Shown here one piece after another: positions 8,019 to 16,376 of a stretch of DNA of 64,000 nt. Numbering within the stretch: position 1 is the first letter of the stretch; each line of letters starts with the position of its first letter. The stretch is from Roseivirga sp. 4D4. GTDB taxonomy: Bacteria > Bacteroidota > Bacteroidia > Cytophagales > Cyclobacteriaceae. The position numbers were made by a program, and so were the translations under genes. The notes under the pieces are model-generated. The model searched no databases and was not told the DNA's origin. It saw only the letters and a program-made list of their open reading frames with translations. The DNA is taken from assembly GCF_001747095.1 (NCBI RefSeq), contig NZ_MDGP01000001.1:2773001-2837000 (forward strand). Direction: 5' to 3'.

Positions 8019-8484
8019 GCGTAGTGAGTACTAAGTATTGGGTAGTTTAGTATCAAGTAACACTGTAGCCTGTAAATGTCAATAATAGAGGACGCTTTGA
8101 TTAAACAGCAAAAAGCAATTTGTAGTAAGTACAATGCTGATTTTCATGCAAGTGCAGATCACTTAAAACTTGGAATCTCCTTAGATGTTAAGAAAGGTGT
8201 TTTCCCTATACATGGTCTTAGGCACCCGCTCGAACAAGGAACTTCTGGCTGGTTTATCTGGGCAGGTGAATATTCTGATGATTCAGGTTTTTTTCTTCCC
8301 GTTCATATCAAACATGCAAAAGTCTGGAGTCCGTTGATTGAAAAATATTTGGGATTAGCTCCCGGATGGAGGTTTCTTATTACCAAGGATTATGAAGATG
8401 TGTGGCAAGATGTATCTCTTTTGGATATCTAAAAATCTTGTTATTCCTCAAATTCTTATTAGAGGCCCTTTATACTCACTACGC
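8019..8484. repeat. 12-bp inverted repeat flanking the Imm33-like gene
   Basis: GCGTAGTGAGTA (8019-8030) and its exact reverse complement TACTCACTACGC (8473-8484) flank the single gene at 8076-8432. A second pair, TTGGGTAGT (8038-8046) and ACTACCCAA (8492-8500), is also inverted but in permuted order, so these are not simple transposon ends. Further ACTA-rich low-complexity sequence lies at about 8551-8585. Confidence 0.55.
8076..8432 (+). CDS. Imm33-like small protein
   Basis: 118 residues, acidic, with no signal peptide. The C-terminal half, GTSGWFIWAGEYS, HIKHAKVW and YLGLAPGWRFLI followed by YEDVWQD, has the tryptophan-rich pattern I associate with Imm33-like/DUF2185-related immunity or housekeeping proteins. 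The name is from memory and not secure. It stands alone between ACTA-rich inverted sequences, with no toxin gene next to it, so if it is an immunity protein it is an orphan. Confidence 0.6.
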   Translation: MSIIEDALIKQQKAICSKYNADFHASADHLKLGISLDVKKGVFPIHGLRHPLEQGTSGWFIWAGEYSDDSGFFLPVHIKHAKVWSPLIEKYLGLAPGWRFLITKDYEDVWQDVSLLDI

Positions 8485-8502
8485 AATACACACTACCCAA
8501 CG

Positions 8503-8532
8503 AAAAGAGGTTACCCTTGAACTGGCAACCTC
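8503..8532 (-). terminator. Terminator of the polyferredoxin operon
   Basis: On the minus strand GAGGTTGCC pairs with GGTAACCTC (one mismatch) over an 8-base loop and is followed by TTTT. It lies 45 bases beyond the stop of the polyferredoxin gene. Confidence 0.55.
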
Positions 8533-8576
8533 CTCTAAAATCTTATATCTAAATACTAGGTACTAAGTACTAACTA

Positions 8577-10001
8577 CTAGTTACTCACCTTAATACTCTC
8601 GTTGCCGATAATGATTGGTGGTAAATCAGTTCTTCCTTCTTCAGGACCGTTCTCTAATTTTAGTACCCCCCTTGGGCAAACTGCAGAACAAATACCACAG
8701 CCCACGCAACTTGCACGTACGATGTTCTGACCCTTCTGAGCATATGCTCTAACGTCAATTCCTTGCTCGCAGTAAGTAGAACAGTTACCGCATGAGATAC
8801 ACTGACCTCCATTGGTCGTAATTCTGAATCTTGATTTGAAGCGTTGAATAATGCCCATATAACCAGCCATTGGACAGCCAAATCGACACCATACACGATT
8901 GCCCAGCATCGGATAGAAACCTACGCCTATTACGCCTGAGAAGGTCGCTCCAATTAAGAAGCCATAAGGCTTTTGGAAGTTGTTATAAATATTCAGCCCG
9001 AAGACCTCTCCGGTATTCCAAAAGTATCCGTAAATGGTCGCGGCAGTCATCACAAATACAAAGACCATTACGCCATGGATCAACCATCTTTCGAGCCTCC
9101 AGGTACTTAATTTTTTAGAAGATAAGTGACGGAAAGGGTCTCCAGCAGTTTCAGCAAGTCCTCCACAACCACAAACCCAAGAGCAATACCACCTTTTCCC
9201 TACATAGTAAGTAATGATCGGTGTTACCACCAGAAACATGGCTATTCCAACGATCAGGTATAGAATTCCCACGGGTTGATATGCTTCTTGTTGAAAGGCA
9301 TTCAATTGCCAATCATAGAAGAAGTCATAATCCAAAGGCCAGGTGTTTTTTAGGTCGGTATTGAAGTATCCTAAATATTCACCACTTGCAGTGGTCACAT
9401 CATTGTAGTTAAGGCCAGCCAAGATTTCAGGGATCAGATAAGCCAGAAACAACTGACTGGCAATGACCACCAAGGTCCTAATAAACTGATAACGATTATG
9501 TCGGTATTTGAAGAGGAACTTGATCCCCAAGGCAGTAATACAGAGGGTATAAAGCGTTCCATAAACGAACCATTGACTCGCAGGGGTTCCCTTGAAAAAC
9601 ATACTCAATGGATCGAATAAGGCAACCATACCTTCATTTCCGGTTGCCTTGAAGCCGATATACTCAGGGTACCAATAGAGCAGCACATAGAAGCCAGTGA
9701 GCACAATGCCTGCCACCCAACCGAGCACCCCTCGGTTCGTTAAGCTTTTGAACCAGACACCATTGTTCTTAATTCCCTCCGGTTGGTTTAAGTATAGTCT
9801 TGCTGAATAAATGACGGTTCCCACCAGAATGCCTAAAAGGGCAACTGGCAAACCAATAGATGCTGGAATGGCAACATTTCCCCAAGCGAGGAACAGCACT
9901 AATACTCCCAAACCAGCAAGTGCCAAACCCGCCTTCTGGATCACATCGGTGTCCTTTGGCTGTGGGTTAGCGATAGATAAACTTGGATCTACTGATGACA
10001 T
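8577..10001 (-). CDS. Membrane polyferredoxin, NapH/NosR/CcoG-like 4Fe-4S protein
   Basis: 474 residues. About eight transmembrane segments (24-42, 47-67, 92-110, 143-163, 175-193, 240-265, 306-328, 346-365) carry the family motifs CSWVCGCGG and VWCRFGCPMAG. The C-terminus has two 4Fe-4S cluster motifs, CISCGNCSTYC and CVGCGICSAVCP. NapH/NosR/CcoG proteins pass electrons through the inner membrane or serve in metal-centre assembly. The CcoG C-terminal Ig-like domain is absent, so ccoG is not assigned. The gene follows the FAD oxidoreductase by 13 bases, which suggests NAD(P)H to FAD to Fe-S electron flow. Confidence 0.88.
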   Translation of the reverse strand: MSSVDPSLSIANPQPKDTDVIQKAGLALAGLGVLVLFLAWGNVAIPASIGLPVALLGILVGTVIYSARLYLNQPEGIKNNGVWFKSLTNRGVLGWVAGIVLTGFYVLLYWYPEYIGFKATGNEGMVALFDPLSMFFKGTPASQWFVYGTLYTLCITALGIKFLFKYRHNRYQFIRTLVVIASQLFLAYLIPEILAGLNYNDVTTASGEYLGYFNTDLKNTWPLDYDFFYDWQLNAFQQEAYQPVGILYLIVGIAMFLVVTPIITYYVGKRWYCSWVCGCGGLAETAGDPFRHLSSKKLSTWRLERWLIHGVMVFVFVMTAATIYGYFWNTGEVFGLNIYNNFQKPYGFLIGATFSGVIGVGFYPMLGNRVWCRFGCPMAGYMGIIQRFKSRFRITTNGGQCISCGNCSTYCEQGIDVRAYAQKGQNIVRASCVGCGICSAVCPRGVLKLENGPEEGRTDLPPIIIGNESIKVSN

Positions 10002-10014
10002 ATTTCTTGATATT

Positions 10015-11352
10015 CTAATTTGAGACTAATTGTAAAATGCGTTGCCAGCTTTTCTTCTTTAAGCTGATGCTAGTACCGTTTTCGGCATTGAATTGATTGA
10101 TGATATCCTGTTCATGTGTCTTATATAGCTCAGGATCGAAATTGGCATCTTTCAAGTGTTCAAGTACATACTGTACTGTTCTGCCTTCTTTAAACCATTT
10201 ATCAAAAGCATGATGCCTTAATCGGAAGCCAAAATTGTTCACTCCTAAAAGCTTATCGTTGCTTTTATCCCAACGCAGCCTCAGGCATATTTTACCTTCC
10301 TCATGTTCCCAGTAAAAGTCGTTCTCGTTTTCTTTCGGCTTGGCCCAAACCCAGCCATAGGTTTGATACTCTATATCGAAGAACTTGGCTGAATTAAACC
10401 AGTAGCCAGGGTTATACTTTGTCGGTTTGTTACAGATCGTTTCTGCCAGGGCCTCTCCCATCATTCTGCCGGTATACCAAACCTGCTCCAGATTTCTACG
10501 CTCTCCATTTGTCTCTCTGAATTCGGCACAATCTCCAGCTGCATAAACATCTTTGATATTGGTTTCCAGATATGGGTCAACCATGATCCCTCGATTGGTT
10601 TCAATACCCGATCCTTCCAGAAAACCAATATTCGGAGAAACTCCCGCTGTAAGACCAACAAACTGACAAGCAATCTCTTCTCCCTCGTCCGTTACTATAG
10701 CTCGGGCCCTTCCATTCTCATCGGAGAGAATCTCCTTCAAATTTGTATTGAGCCTTAGGTCTACATGGTGTTCTCTGATATGGCGATTGATCATTTCTGA
10801 CTCGCCATCGGGAAGTACATTGTTCCAAAAACTACTTTCTCTTACCAGAAAGGTCACTGGGATATCTCGGCTCAACAACATCTCAGCCATTTCAATCCCA
10901 ATCAAACCTCCACCGACAATAACCGCCCTAGAGATGTTCTTGGTATTCTCCTCCATTGACTCGAGATCCTGGTAGTTATAGAGTCCCTGAACAGCTTTTA
11001 AGTCCTGACCCGGCCAACCAAACTTGTTGGACTTAGAACCAGTTGCCAAAACGAGCTTGTCGTAGTCCATGGTAGACCCATCGGCAAAAGTCAAAGCCTT
11101 CTTATTGGTATCCACTTTCTCGACATATGCTCTTTTCAGCTCGATTCTGTTCTTTTCCCAAAACCAATCCTCATAGGGTTTGGTATGTTCATATTTCATG
11201 TGCCCCATATAGATGTACATAAGGGCAGTTCGCGAGTAAAAATGATCAGTTTCAGCGGAGATAACCGTTATTCTATGGTCACTCTTCTTTCTGATATGCC
11301 TCGCGGTAGTGATTCCGGAAATTCCATTTCCTATGATAACAATGTGTTCCAT
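10015..11352 (-). CDS. NAD(P)/FAD-dependent oxidoreductase
   Basis: 445 residues. The N-terminal FAD dinucleotide site is IIGNGISGITTA (about 6-17), the second Rossmann site is VIVGGGLIGIEMAE (about 143-156), and VYAAGDCAE closes the FAD domain. The fold matches rubredoxin-/nitrite-reductase-type flavin reductases. A C-terminal extension of about 120 residues, rich in Trp and charged residues, follows and is not a domain I can name. It is first in a two-gene operon with the membrane polyferredoxin, for which it is the likely electron donor. There is no sign of a redox-active CxxC as in thioredoxin reductase. Confidence 0.88.
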   Translation of the reverse strand: MEHIVIIGNGISGITTARHIRKKSDHRITVISAETDHFYSRTALMYIYMGHMKYEHTKPYEDWFWEKNRIELKRAYVEKVDTNKKALTFADGSTMDYDKLVLATGSKSNKFGWPGQDLKAVQGLYNYQDLESMEENTKNISRAVIVGGGLIGIEMAEMLLSRDIPVTFLVRESSFWNNVLPDGESEMINRHIREHHVDLRLNTNLKEILSDENGRARAIVTDEGEEIACQFVGLTAGVSPNIGFLEGSGIETNRGIMVDPYLETNIKDVYAAGDCAEFRETNGERRNLEQVWYTGRMMGEALAETICNKPTKYNPGYWFNSAKFFDIEYQTYGWVWAKPKENENDFYWEHEEGKICLRLRWDKSNDKLLGVNNFGFRLRHHAFDKWFKEGRTVQYVLEHLKDANFDPELYKTHEQDIINQFNAENGTSISLKKKSWQRILQLVSN

Positions 11353-11545
11353 GACGAGTCTAATAATACATAAAATGTAACTTTTGGTTCTCTGTGGATG
11401 TCGTATCAGAGACAGAAAGAAACAATAGCCTTTTTAATATACCGAAAGGTAGAGTCAATGTGAGTCTGAGAGACAAAAGAATTTGGATCTGACATGCAAC
11501 CTTTACGGATCGACATTATCTTTAAAGCAAATAATCATTAGAGTA

Positions 11546-12253
11546 ATGAAGAATTTAAAAATGAAGTCCTTACGATTGAGCCTTATGGCCGTTGCCATGT
11601 TGATGTTTTCGACATTGGCTTTTGCCCAGGATCGTGAAACAATCAACGTAAGAGACTTTGACGGACTTAGTGTTAGCTCATCTTTTGTTGTTGAAATCAG
11701 CGTAGGCAACGAGGTGTCTTTAGAGATAGAAATAGATGATGAGTATAGAGATGCTTTGATCGCAGAGGTAAGAGGTGGAACATTGGTTATTGGTTTAGAA
11801 AATAACCGTAGAAACCGCAGAATGAGAGAATCTCCTAGAGCTTATATCACCGTAAAGGAATTGAACAAGATTCACTTGAGTGGTGCAGCAAATCTGCGAA
11901 CACGCGATATTATTAAATCAGATGATATGGAGCTTCACTTATCTGGTGCATCTGTAGTAAACATGGAACTAGAGACAGGTGACTTTTCTTTTGAAGCTTC
12001 CGGAGCCAGTGTAGTAACAATTCAGGGTTCTGCCAAAACACAGAAAATTCGTATGAGTGGTTCGTCTATTTACAGTGCATACGATTTTGAAACTACTGAT
12101 GCAGACATCAGAGTGGGTGGTGCATGTTCTATTAAGGTTTATGTTACTGACCAACTTGATGTACGTGCATCTGGAGCTTCTAATGTAAGATACAAAGGTG
12201 GTGCTTCGGTTGACAGTGATACGTCAGGCGCGTCAAGCGTGAGAAAAGGTTAA
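11546..12253 (+). CDS. GIN-domain (DUF2807) secreted protein
   Basis: 235 residues from the ATG at 11546. An in-frame ATG at 11483 would add 21 residues that spoil the signal peptide, so I reject it. The signal peptide ends ...LAFAQ near 28 of the short form. The mature protein is a repetitive right-handed beta structure with the rungs INVRDFDGLSVSSSF, IHLSGAANL, LHLSGASVV and RVGGACSI, typical of the head_GIN domain annotated as a putative autotransporter adhesin in Bacteroidota. Gly/Ser/Ala turns repeat about every 20 residues. It ends convergently with meaB, and no clear terminator lies between them. Confidence 0.88.
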   Translation: MKNLKMKSLRLSLMAVAMLMFSTLAFAQDRETINVRDFDGLSVSSSFVVEISVGNEVSLEIEIDDEYRDALIAEVRGGTLVIGLENNRRNRRMRESPRAYITVKELNKIHLSGAANLRTRDIIKSDDMELHLSGASVVNMELETGDFSFEASGASVVTIQGSAKTQKIRMSGSSIYSAYDFETTDADIRVGGACSIKVYVTDQLDVRASGASNVRYKGGASVDSDTSGASSVRKG

Positions 12254-12346
12254 TCAATTTATCTGAATATAATCATGACCGATTATATCCCTTGCTTCGA
12301 AAGGTCTATACCTGGAAAAGCAGGGGAACTTTATTTTAGGGGCTCC

Positions 12347-13336
12347 CTAATTTTTTAAAAATTGCTGCATGAGGTTGTAGGCTGCACTGTTCGCAGGTAA
12401 AGCTCCACTTTCAACCTGGCTTAAAATTTCTGGAAGTAAGTCAGCAATCTCCTGATTTTGATAGAAGGCTTGACCCAGCATTTCGCTGACATTTTCTCTA
12501 AACCAAGCTACCTGTTGGCGTTTTCTATTCTCCACTAAGAAGCCATTGGAATGCATGGTAGATTGATACTTAGTGATCATTTCCCATACCTCATTTAATC
12601 CAGTATTCTCAAGTGCCGAACATGTCTTTACCTGAGGGATCCAGCCTGACTCATCGACTGGAAACAAGTGAAGCGCACTTTGATATTCAGCCTTTGCCCG
12701 TTTTGCTGCCTTTTGATTCTCACCATCTGCTTTGTTGATGACCACCGCATCGGCCATTTCCATGATACCCTTTTTAATTCCCTGCAACTCATCTCCGGCA
12801 CCGGCCAGCATCAATAGCAAGAAAAAATCGACCATCCCATGTACCAATGTCTCAGACTGACCGACTCCGACTGTTTCAATAAAAATCACATCAAAACCTG
12901 CTGCTTCACAAAGGAGCATCGCCTCTCGCGTTTTACTACTCACGCCTCCCAAAGCACTTCCCGAAGCCGATGGCCTGATAAAAGCTGATGGGTTACGTGC
13001 CAACTCTTCCATCCGAGTTTTATCACCCAAAATACTGCCCTTAGTCTTCTGACTACTCGGGTCAATGGTAAGCACTGCAAGCTTTTTACCCTGCTCTGTC
13101 ACAAGTGTCCCAAATGATTCGATGAAAGTACTTTTCCCAACCCCCGGGACACCGGTAATGCCAATCCGCATGGATTTTCCGGTATGCGGCAAAACAGCTT
13201 TCAAAAGCGCTTCAGATGCACGAATATCATCTGATTTCTGACTTTCGCATAAGGTAATGGCTCGGCTCAGTATCAAACGATCGCCAGCTAGAACACCTTC
13301 TATAAGCTCTTCAGTTGTGAGTTTTCTTCGCTTCAT
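12347..13336 (-). CDS. meaB: Methylmalonyl-CoA mutase-associated GTPase MeaB
   Basis: 329 residues from the ATG at 13336; a TTG ten codons earlier is less likely. The P-loop is GVPGVGKST, the switch/base III region ETVGVGQSE and the guanine-recognition motif NKAD (followed by GEN), as in the ArgK/MeaB G3E-type GTPases. MeaB binds the B12-dependent methylmalonyl-CoA mutase, gates cofactor loading and protects it from inactivation. The mutase subunits are not in this window. The C-terminal helices, usually for dimerisation, are present, so the protein appears full length. Confidence 0.95.
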   Translation of the reverse strand: MKRRKLTTEELIEGVLAGDRLILSRAITLCESQKSDDIRASEALLKAVLPHTGKSMRIGITGVPGVGKSTFIESFGTLVTEQGKKLAVLTIDPSSQKTKGSILGDKTRMEELARNPSAFIRPSASGSALGGVSSKTREAMLLCEAAGFDVIFIETVGVGQSETLVHGMVDFFLLLMLAGAGDELQGIKKGIMEMADAVVINKADGENQKAAKRAKAEYQSALHLFPVDESGWIPQVKTCSALENTGLNEVWEMITKYQSTMHSNGFLVENRKRQQVAWFRENVSEMLGQAFYQNQEIADLLPEILSQVESGALPANSAAYNLMQQFLKN

Positions 13337-13463
13337 CTCGGGTTGGCAAGGTAATAATAAAATCAAATGTCATTTAAGCTTCATTTGACGAGATTTTGGG
13401 GAATTCTAGTACCCTGAAAACAATTGAGTGAAAAAGAAGTAGTTTATTTGAATCCTTAAACTA

Positions 13464-13946
13464 ATGGCATACCTAAAATTCATCCTTCCTGGGGTACTGA
13501 TTGTACTCTCTCTATTATGCTATCAAGTATACAAAAGAGGAGTTTTTACATTTTTCAATAACTCCCAGCTCGAACGTGTAGATGCCTTGGAGGCTTCGGA
13601 ATTACTCACAGAAAGTCCATTTACCATCCTTGATGTAAGAGATGAAAAAGAATTCAAAGTAAGCCACCTCAAAGGAGCCATACGCTACGAAGAAAGCCTT
13701 TTGAAAGACTTGAGATCGGATGAACCAGTGATGGTATACTGTACTGTCGGCCTAAGGAGTAATCAAGTGGCTAAGGCCTTAAGAGAAGAGGGTTTTGACA
13801 GAATCATAGAACTCCAGGATGGCCTAATTGGCTGGTCCAATGCTGAACTACCACTGATCAACTCAAGAAATGAGCTCACTGATAGCGTACACGTATACAG
13901 TCAATACTTTAGTGCATTGCTAAAGGGAGGAACTGCAGTCTACTAA
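13464..13946 (+). CDS. Membrane-anchored rhodanese-like protein
   Basis: 160 residues. An N-terminal hydrophobic helix (about 4-22) acts as signal anchor. The rhodanese domain (about 40-130) has ILDVRDEKEF (CH2A motif) and the active-site loop MVYCTVGLRS, with the catalytic cysteine C93 present. It likely carries persulfide sulfur at the membrane. It is first in a run of three plus-strand genes; the next ATG is one base after its stop. Confidence 0.9.
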   Translation: MAYLKFILPGVLIVLSLLCYQVYKRGVFTFFNNSQLERVDALEASELLTESPFTILDVRDEKEFKVSHLKGAIRYEESLLKDLRSDEPVMVYCTVGLRSNQVAKALREEGFDRIIELQDGLIGWSNAELPLINSRNELTDSVHVYSQYFSALLKGGTAVY

Positions 13947-13947
13947 A

Positions 13948-14556
13948 ATGAAACAAAACCTACTGATTATTTTTGTCAAAAATCCAGTTTTGGGTAAGGC
14001 AAAAACTCGCTTAGCAGCCACTTTAGGAGATGAAAAAGCTTTGGCCATCTACAAATTACTTTTGGAGAAAACCAAGTCGGAGACAATCAACCTCTATACA
14101 GATAAGATCGTTTATTATTCGGATCACATTGATGACTCCGATCTTTGGTATAACTCGGTCTATCAGAAAGCTGTACAGAGTAATGGTGACCTTGGCCAGA
14201 AAATAACCACTGCTTTTAGTCGCGCCTTTCAAGATGGTTATGCAAGAGTCTGCATTATCGGAAGTGATTGTTATGACATGACGCAAGCCCATTTGGAAGA
14301 GGCATTTGAGGCCTTAAAAACCAAGGACACCGTTATTGGGCTCGCAGAAGACGGAGGCTACTATACTATCGGTATGTCGAGGTACATACCAGAACTATTT
14401 GAGCAAAAGGTATGGAGTACTGAAACAGTCGGTTCCGATACGATTGAAGACTTTAAAAGACTTCGTTTAGACTATCATGTTATTGAAACACTTAATGACG
14501 TAGATACAGAAAACGACCTCGGTCCATGGGCCGATGATGCCCTAGAAACCTTATAG
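13948..14556 (+). CDS. TIGR04282 (DUF2064) glycosyltransferase-like protein
   Basis: 202 residues. The start LLIIFVKNPVLGKAKTRLA is the nucleotide-binding loop of this GT-A/nucleotidyltransferase-like family, followed by CIIGSDCYDM (GSDxP-type site) and AEDGGYYTIG, then a TLNDVDTENDL tail. TIGR04282 members are named for arsenosugar biosynthesis, but that role is established for few of them and no arsenic genes are nearby. It is tightly coupled to the rhodanese gene upstream (one-base gap). Confidence 0.88.
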   Translation: MKQNLLIIFVKNPVLGKAKTRLAATLGDEKALAIYKLLLEKTKSETINLYTDKIVYYSDHIDDSDLWYNSVYQKAVQSNGDLGQKITTAFSRAFQDGYARVCIIGSDCYDMTQAHLEEAFEALKTKDTVIGLAEDGGYYTIGMSRYIPELFEQKVWSTETVGSDTIEDFKRLRLDYHVIETLNDVDTENDLGPWADDALETL

Positions 14557-14565
14557 TGTAAGCTT

Positions 14566-15396
14566 ATGAAAAAGCATTTAACAATGGCCATTTTACTAAC
14601 TGTAGCTTTTGGTTGTGAGCAACCCAATTCCTCCTCGATAAGCTATCCTGCAAGTGAAGTCTTCCATCATGATTGGGCCATGAACAAGATTTGGGAAGAT
14701 GGCCAGGCAGAGGTGGCTCATTACGATGCTGAAATGATTGTTTATGGAAAGGTCAGAAAATTTGATAATGCATATATAACCGTCAAGGAAGAGTTCAATA
14801 AGGACTTCAACGTAAAGACCGATGACTACCAGCGCGATGATCTATTCAGCGTAATGAAAGTCAACAAATTTGGTCGTTTTGAAACCGAAAATTATCCCTA
14901 CCATTACCTAACGAGTCTTTTCTTTAAAAGAGAAAAACCAGAGCAACTACACAAAATGACCCATACAGGTCAGGAGTGGTGTGGCAACACCTTCAAGCAA
15001 TTTGAGCTGACCGCAAGTGGCTATGAATACGACTACAACAGTTACTTCGATGGCTATGGAGATGGACGAATGGCCATTGAAGGTACCGATCTCATCTGGG
15101 AAGACCAATTGTCTTATCTGCTCAGAGCAACCAAGTTTAAAGACGGTTTGGAGTTCACCAAGCAAGTGGTCGACAGTCAAATCAATACAAAGACCAGAAA
15201 ACCGAAAATCTACGATGCTAGTTTTAGGGTAAGCGATAGGGACAGTGTTTGGCATGTTGAATTAGCCCTGGAACAAGATAAAGTGAACACCTATACCTTC
15301 AACAAAAAATATCCCAATCTGCTACAAGAACAAACGACATGGTACGGCTATAATCTTAAGCTCAATCGCGTAAGTCGATATCAATATTGGAGATAA
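14566..15396 (+). CDS. Lipoprotein of unknown function (Bacteroidota family)
   Basis: 276 residues. The lipobox AFGC puts the lipidated Cys near 17. The mature part begins after a Ser-rich linker with HDWAMNKIWEDGQAEVAHYDA and is rich in Trp, Tyr and Asp; the C-terminus ends in SRYQYWR. I recall proteins with this start being labelled 'septum formation inhibitor Maf' in some Bacteroidota genomes, but no Maf nucleotide-binding motif is seen here, so I do not use that name. It is the last gene of the three-gene run. Confidence 0.7.
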   Translation: MKKHLTMAILLTVAFGCEQPNSSSISYPASEVFHHDWAMNKIWEDGQAEVAHYDAEMIVYGKVRKFDNAYITVKEEFNKDFNVKTDDYQRDDLFSVMKVNKFGRFETENYPYHYLTSLFFKREKPEQLHKMTHTGQEWCGNTFKQFELTASGYEYDYNSYFDGYGDGRMAIEGTDLIWEDQLSYLLRATKFKDGLEFTKQVVDSQINTKTRKPKIYDASFRVSDRDSVWHVELALEQDKVNTYTFNKKYPNLLQEQTTWYGYNLKLNRVSRYQYWR

Positions 15397-15400
15397 ATGA

Positions 15401-15427
15401 TTAGTACTTCTTATTTTCGAGTACTAA
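15401..15427. repeat. 8-bp inverted repeat around a promoter-like box
   Basis: TTAGTACT (15401-15408) and AGTACTAA (15420-15427) are exact inverted repeats with an 11-base spacer. The spacer contains TATTTTCG, one base away from the TAnnTTTG -7 box, 19 bases before the MOSC ATG. This could be an operator for the MOSC gene or a small hairpin after the upstream lipoprotein gene. Confidence 0.4.
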
Positions 15428-15437
15428 ACCTTCAGGA

Positions 15438-16271
15438 ATGTCAACACTCAAGATTACCGATCTCTGGATATACCCTATCAAGTCTATTGCTGGAATTCAG
15501 CTGAACAAGACAAAAGTTGAAAAACGAGGCCTGCAATATGATCGTAGGTGGGTTCTGGCGGATGAAAATGGGATATTCGTACACCAGCGTGACTACCCTG
15601 AAATGGCACTGCTTCAGCCTGAAATCAGCGGAGATGTCATGACTATCAATCACAACGCAAAAGAGATTCCACCAGTGAGTTTTGACATGTCCGAACCAGA
15701 CACCAAACCCGTTTCTGTTACAGTATGGGATGACACTTGCACTGCGAAACCTGTTGATACAAAAGTCGATCAGTGGTTCAGTGAAATCATAGGAAAGAAT
15801 GTACGCCTGCTTTATATGCATGAAGATAGCATCCGTCAAGCCGATCAGCGCTACGCCATCAAGGAGACCGACAAGGTTAGTTTTGCTGACGGATACCCTG
15901 TGCTTATCATTAGTGAGGAGTCACTAGCTGAGCTGAATAACAAAGCTACTGAACATGTCCCTATGAACAGATTCAGAGCAAATGTTATTGTCTCCGGAGG
16001 TGAGGTACATGATGAAGACAGACTAAGGAAAATTCATATTGGTGATGTTGAAATGCATGGTGTAAAACCATGTGCTCGCTGTGTGATGACCACCATTGAC
16101 GTGGACACCGCCCAAAAGGGCAAAGAGCCACTAAAGACCTTAGCCACTTATCGAAAGTTGGAGCATAAAATCCTGTTCGGAGAGAACTTCATCCCGAGTA
16201 ATGAAGGAGTGATCAAAGTTGGAGATACCTTGAACGTTCTAGAGAAAAAGCAGGGACCTTTTGATGAGTGA
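15438..16271 (+). CDS. MOSC domain protein (YcbX/mARC-like)
   Basis: 277 residues. The N-terminal MOSC_N barrel begins ITDLWIYPIKSIAGIQLN, with the conserved YPIKS and the RGLQYDRRWVL stretch. The C-terminal MOSC domain has KPCARCVMTTID near residues 212-220; the first Cys of this motif is the expected molybdenum ligand in mARC/YcbX proteins, which reduce N-hydroxylated compounds. The C-terminal 2Fe-2S ferredoxin domain of long YcbX proteins is missing, so electrons would come from another protein. Confidence 0.92.
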   Translation: MSTLKITDLWIYPIKSIAGIQLNKTKVEKRGLQYDRRWVLADENGIFVHQRDYPEMALLQPEISGDVMTINHNAKEIPPVSFDMSEPDTKPVSVTVWDDTCTAKPVDTKVDQWFSEIIGKNVRLLYMHEDSIRQADQRYAIKETDKVSFADGYPVLIISEESLAELNNKATEHVPMNRFRANVIVSGGEVHDEDRLRKIHIGDVEMHGVKPCARCVMTTIDVDTAQKGKEPLKTLATYRKLEHKILFGENFIPSNEGVIKVGDTLNVLEKKQGPFDE

Positions 16272-16351
16272 ATCGGTTATCCGTGGATCGGAAATCAGTG
16301 ATCAGTAGCTCTAACAGAAATACTGGTTTCTAGTTAACTGATAACCGATTC
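16270..16351. repeat. 82-bp element bounded by 12-bp perfect inverted repeats
   Basis: GAATCGGTTATC (16270-16281) is the exact reverse complement of GATAACCGATTC (16340-16351). The interior is short and low in complexity (ATCAGTGATCAG-like). The left arm overlaps the MOSC stop codon and the right arm ends six bases before the hemJ -7 box. It could act as a terminator-like hairpin or be a small repeat-derived element. Confidence 0.55.
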
Positions 16352-16356
16352 ATGAC

Positions 16357-16364
16357 TACCTTTG
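16357..16364 (+). promoter_or_regulatory. TAnnTTTG -7 box upstream of hemJ
   Basis: TACCTTTG ends 12 bases before the ATG at 16377, inside the same TACCTTTGCCGCA string found at the DinB gene promoter (7514). It would drive the hemJ-SCO1-cytochrome c run with a very short leader. Confidence 0.5.
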
Positions 16365-16376
16365 CCGCAGCATATT

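Noticed and set aside
11483..11545. N-terminal extension of the GIN-domain protein
   Set aside because: It puts 21 unrelated residues in front of a good signal peptide.
13337..13366. Ten extra N-terminal residues of MeaB from a TTG
   Set aside because: The added residues are hydrophobic and not part of the family start; the ATG at 13336 gives the expected N-terminus.
14566..15396. Maf-type septum formation inhibitor
   Set aside because: The name is used for similar proteins in some annotations, but no nucleotide-pyrophosphatase motif is seen and the protein has a lipobox.
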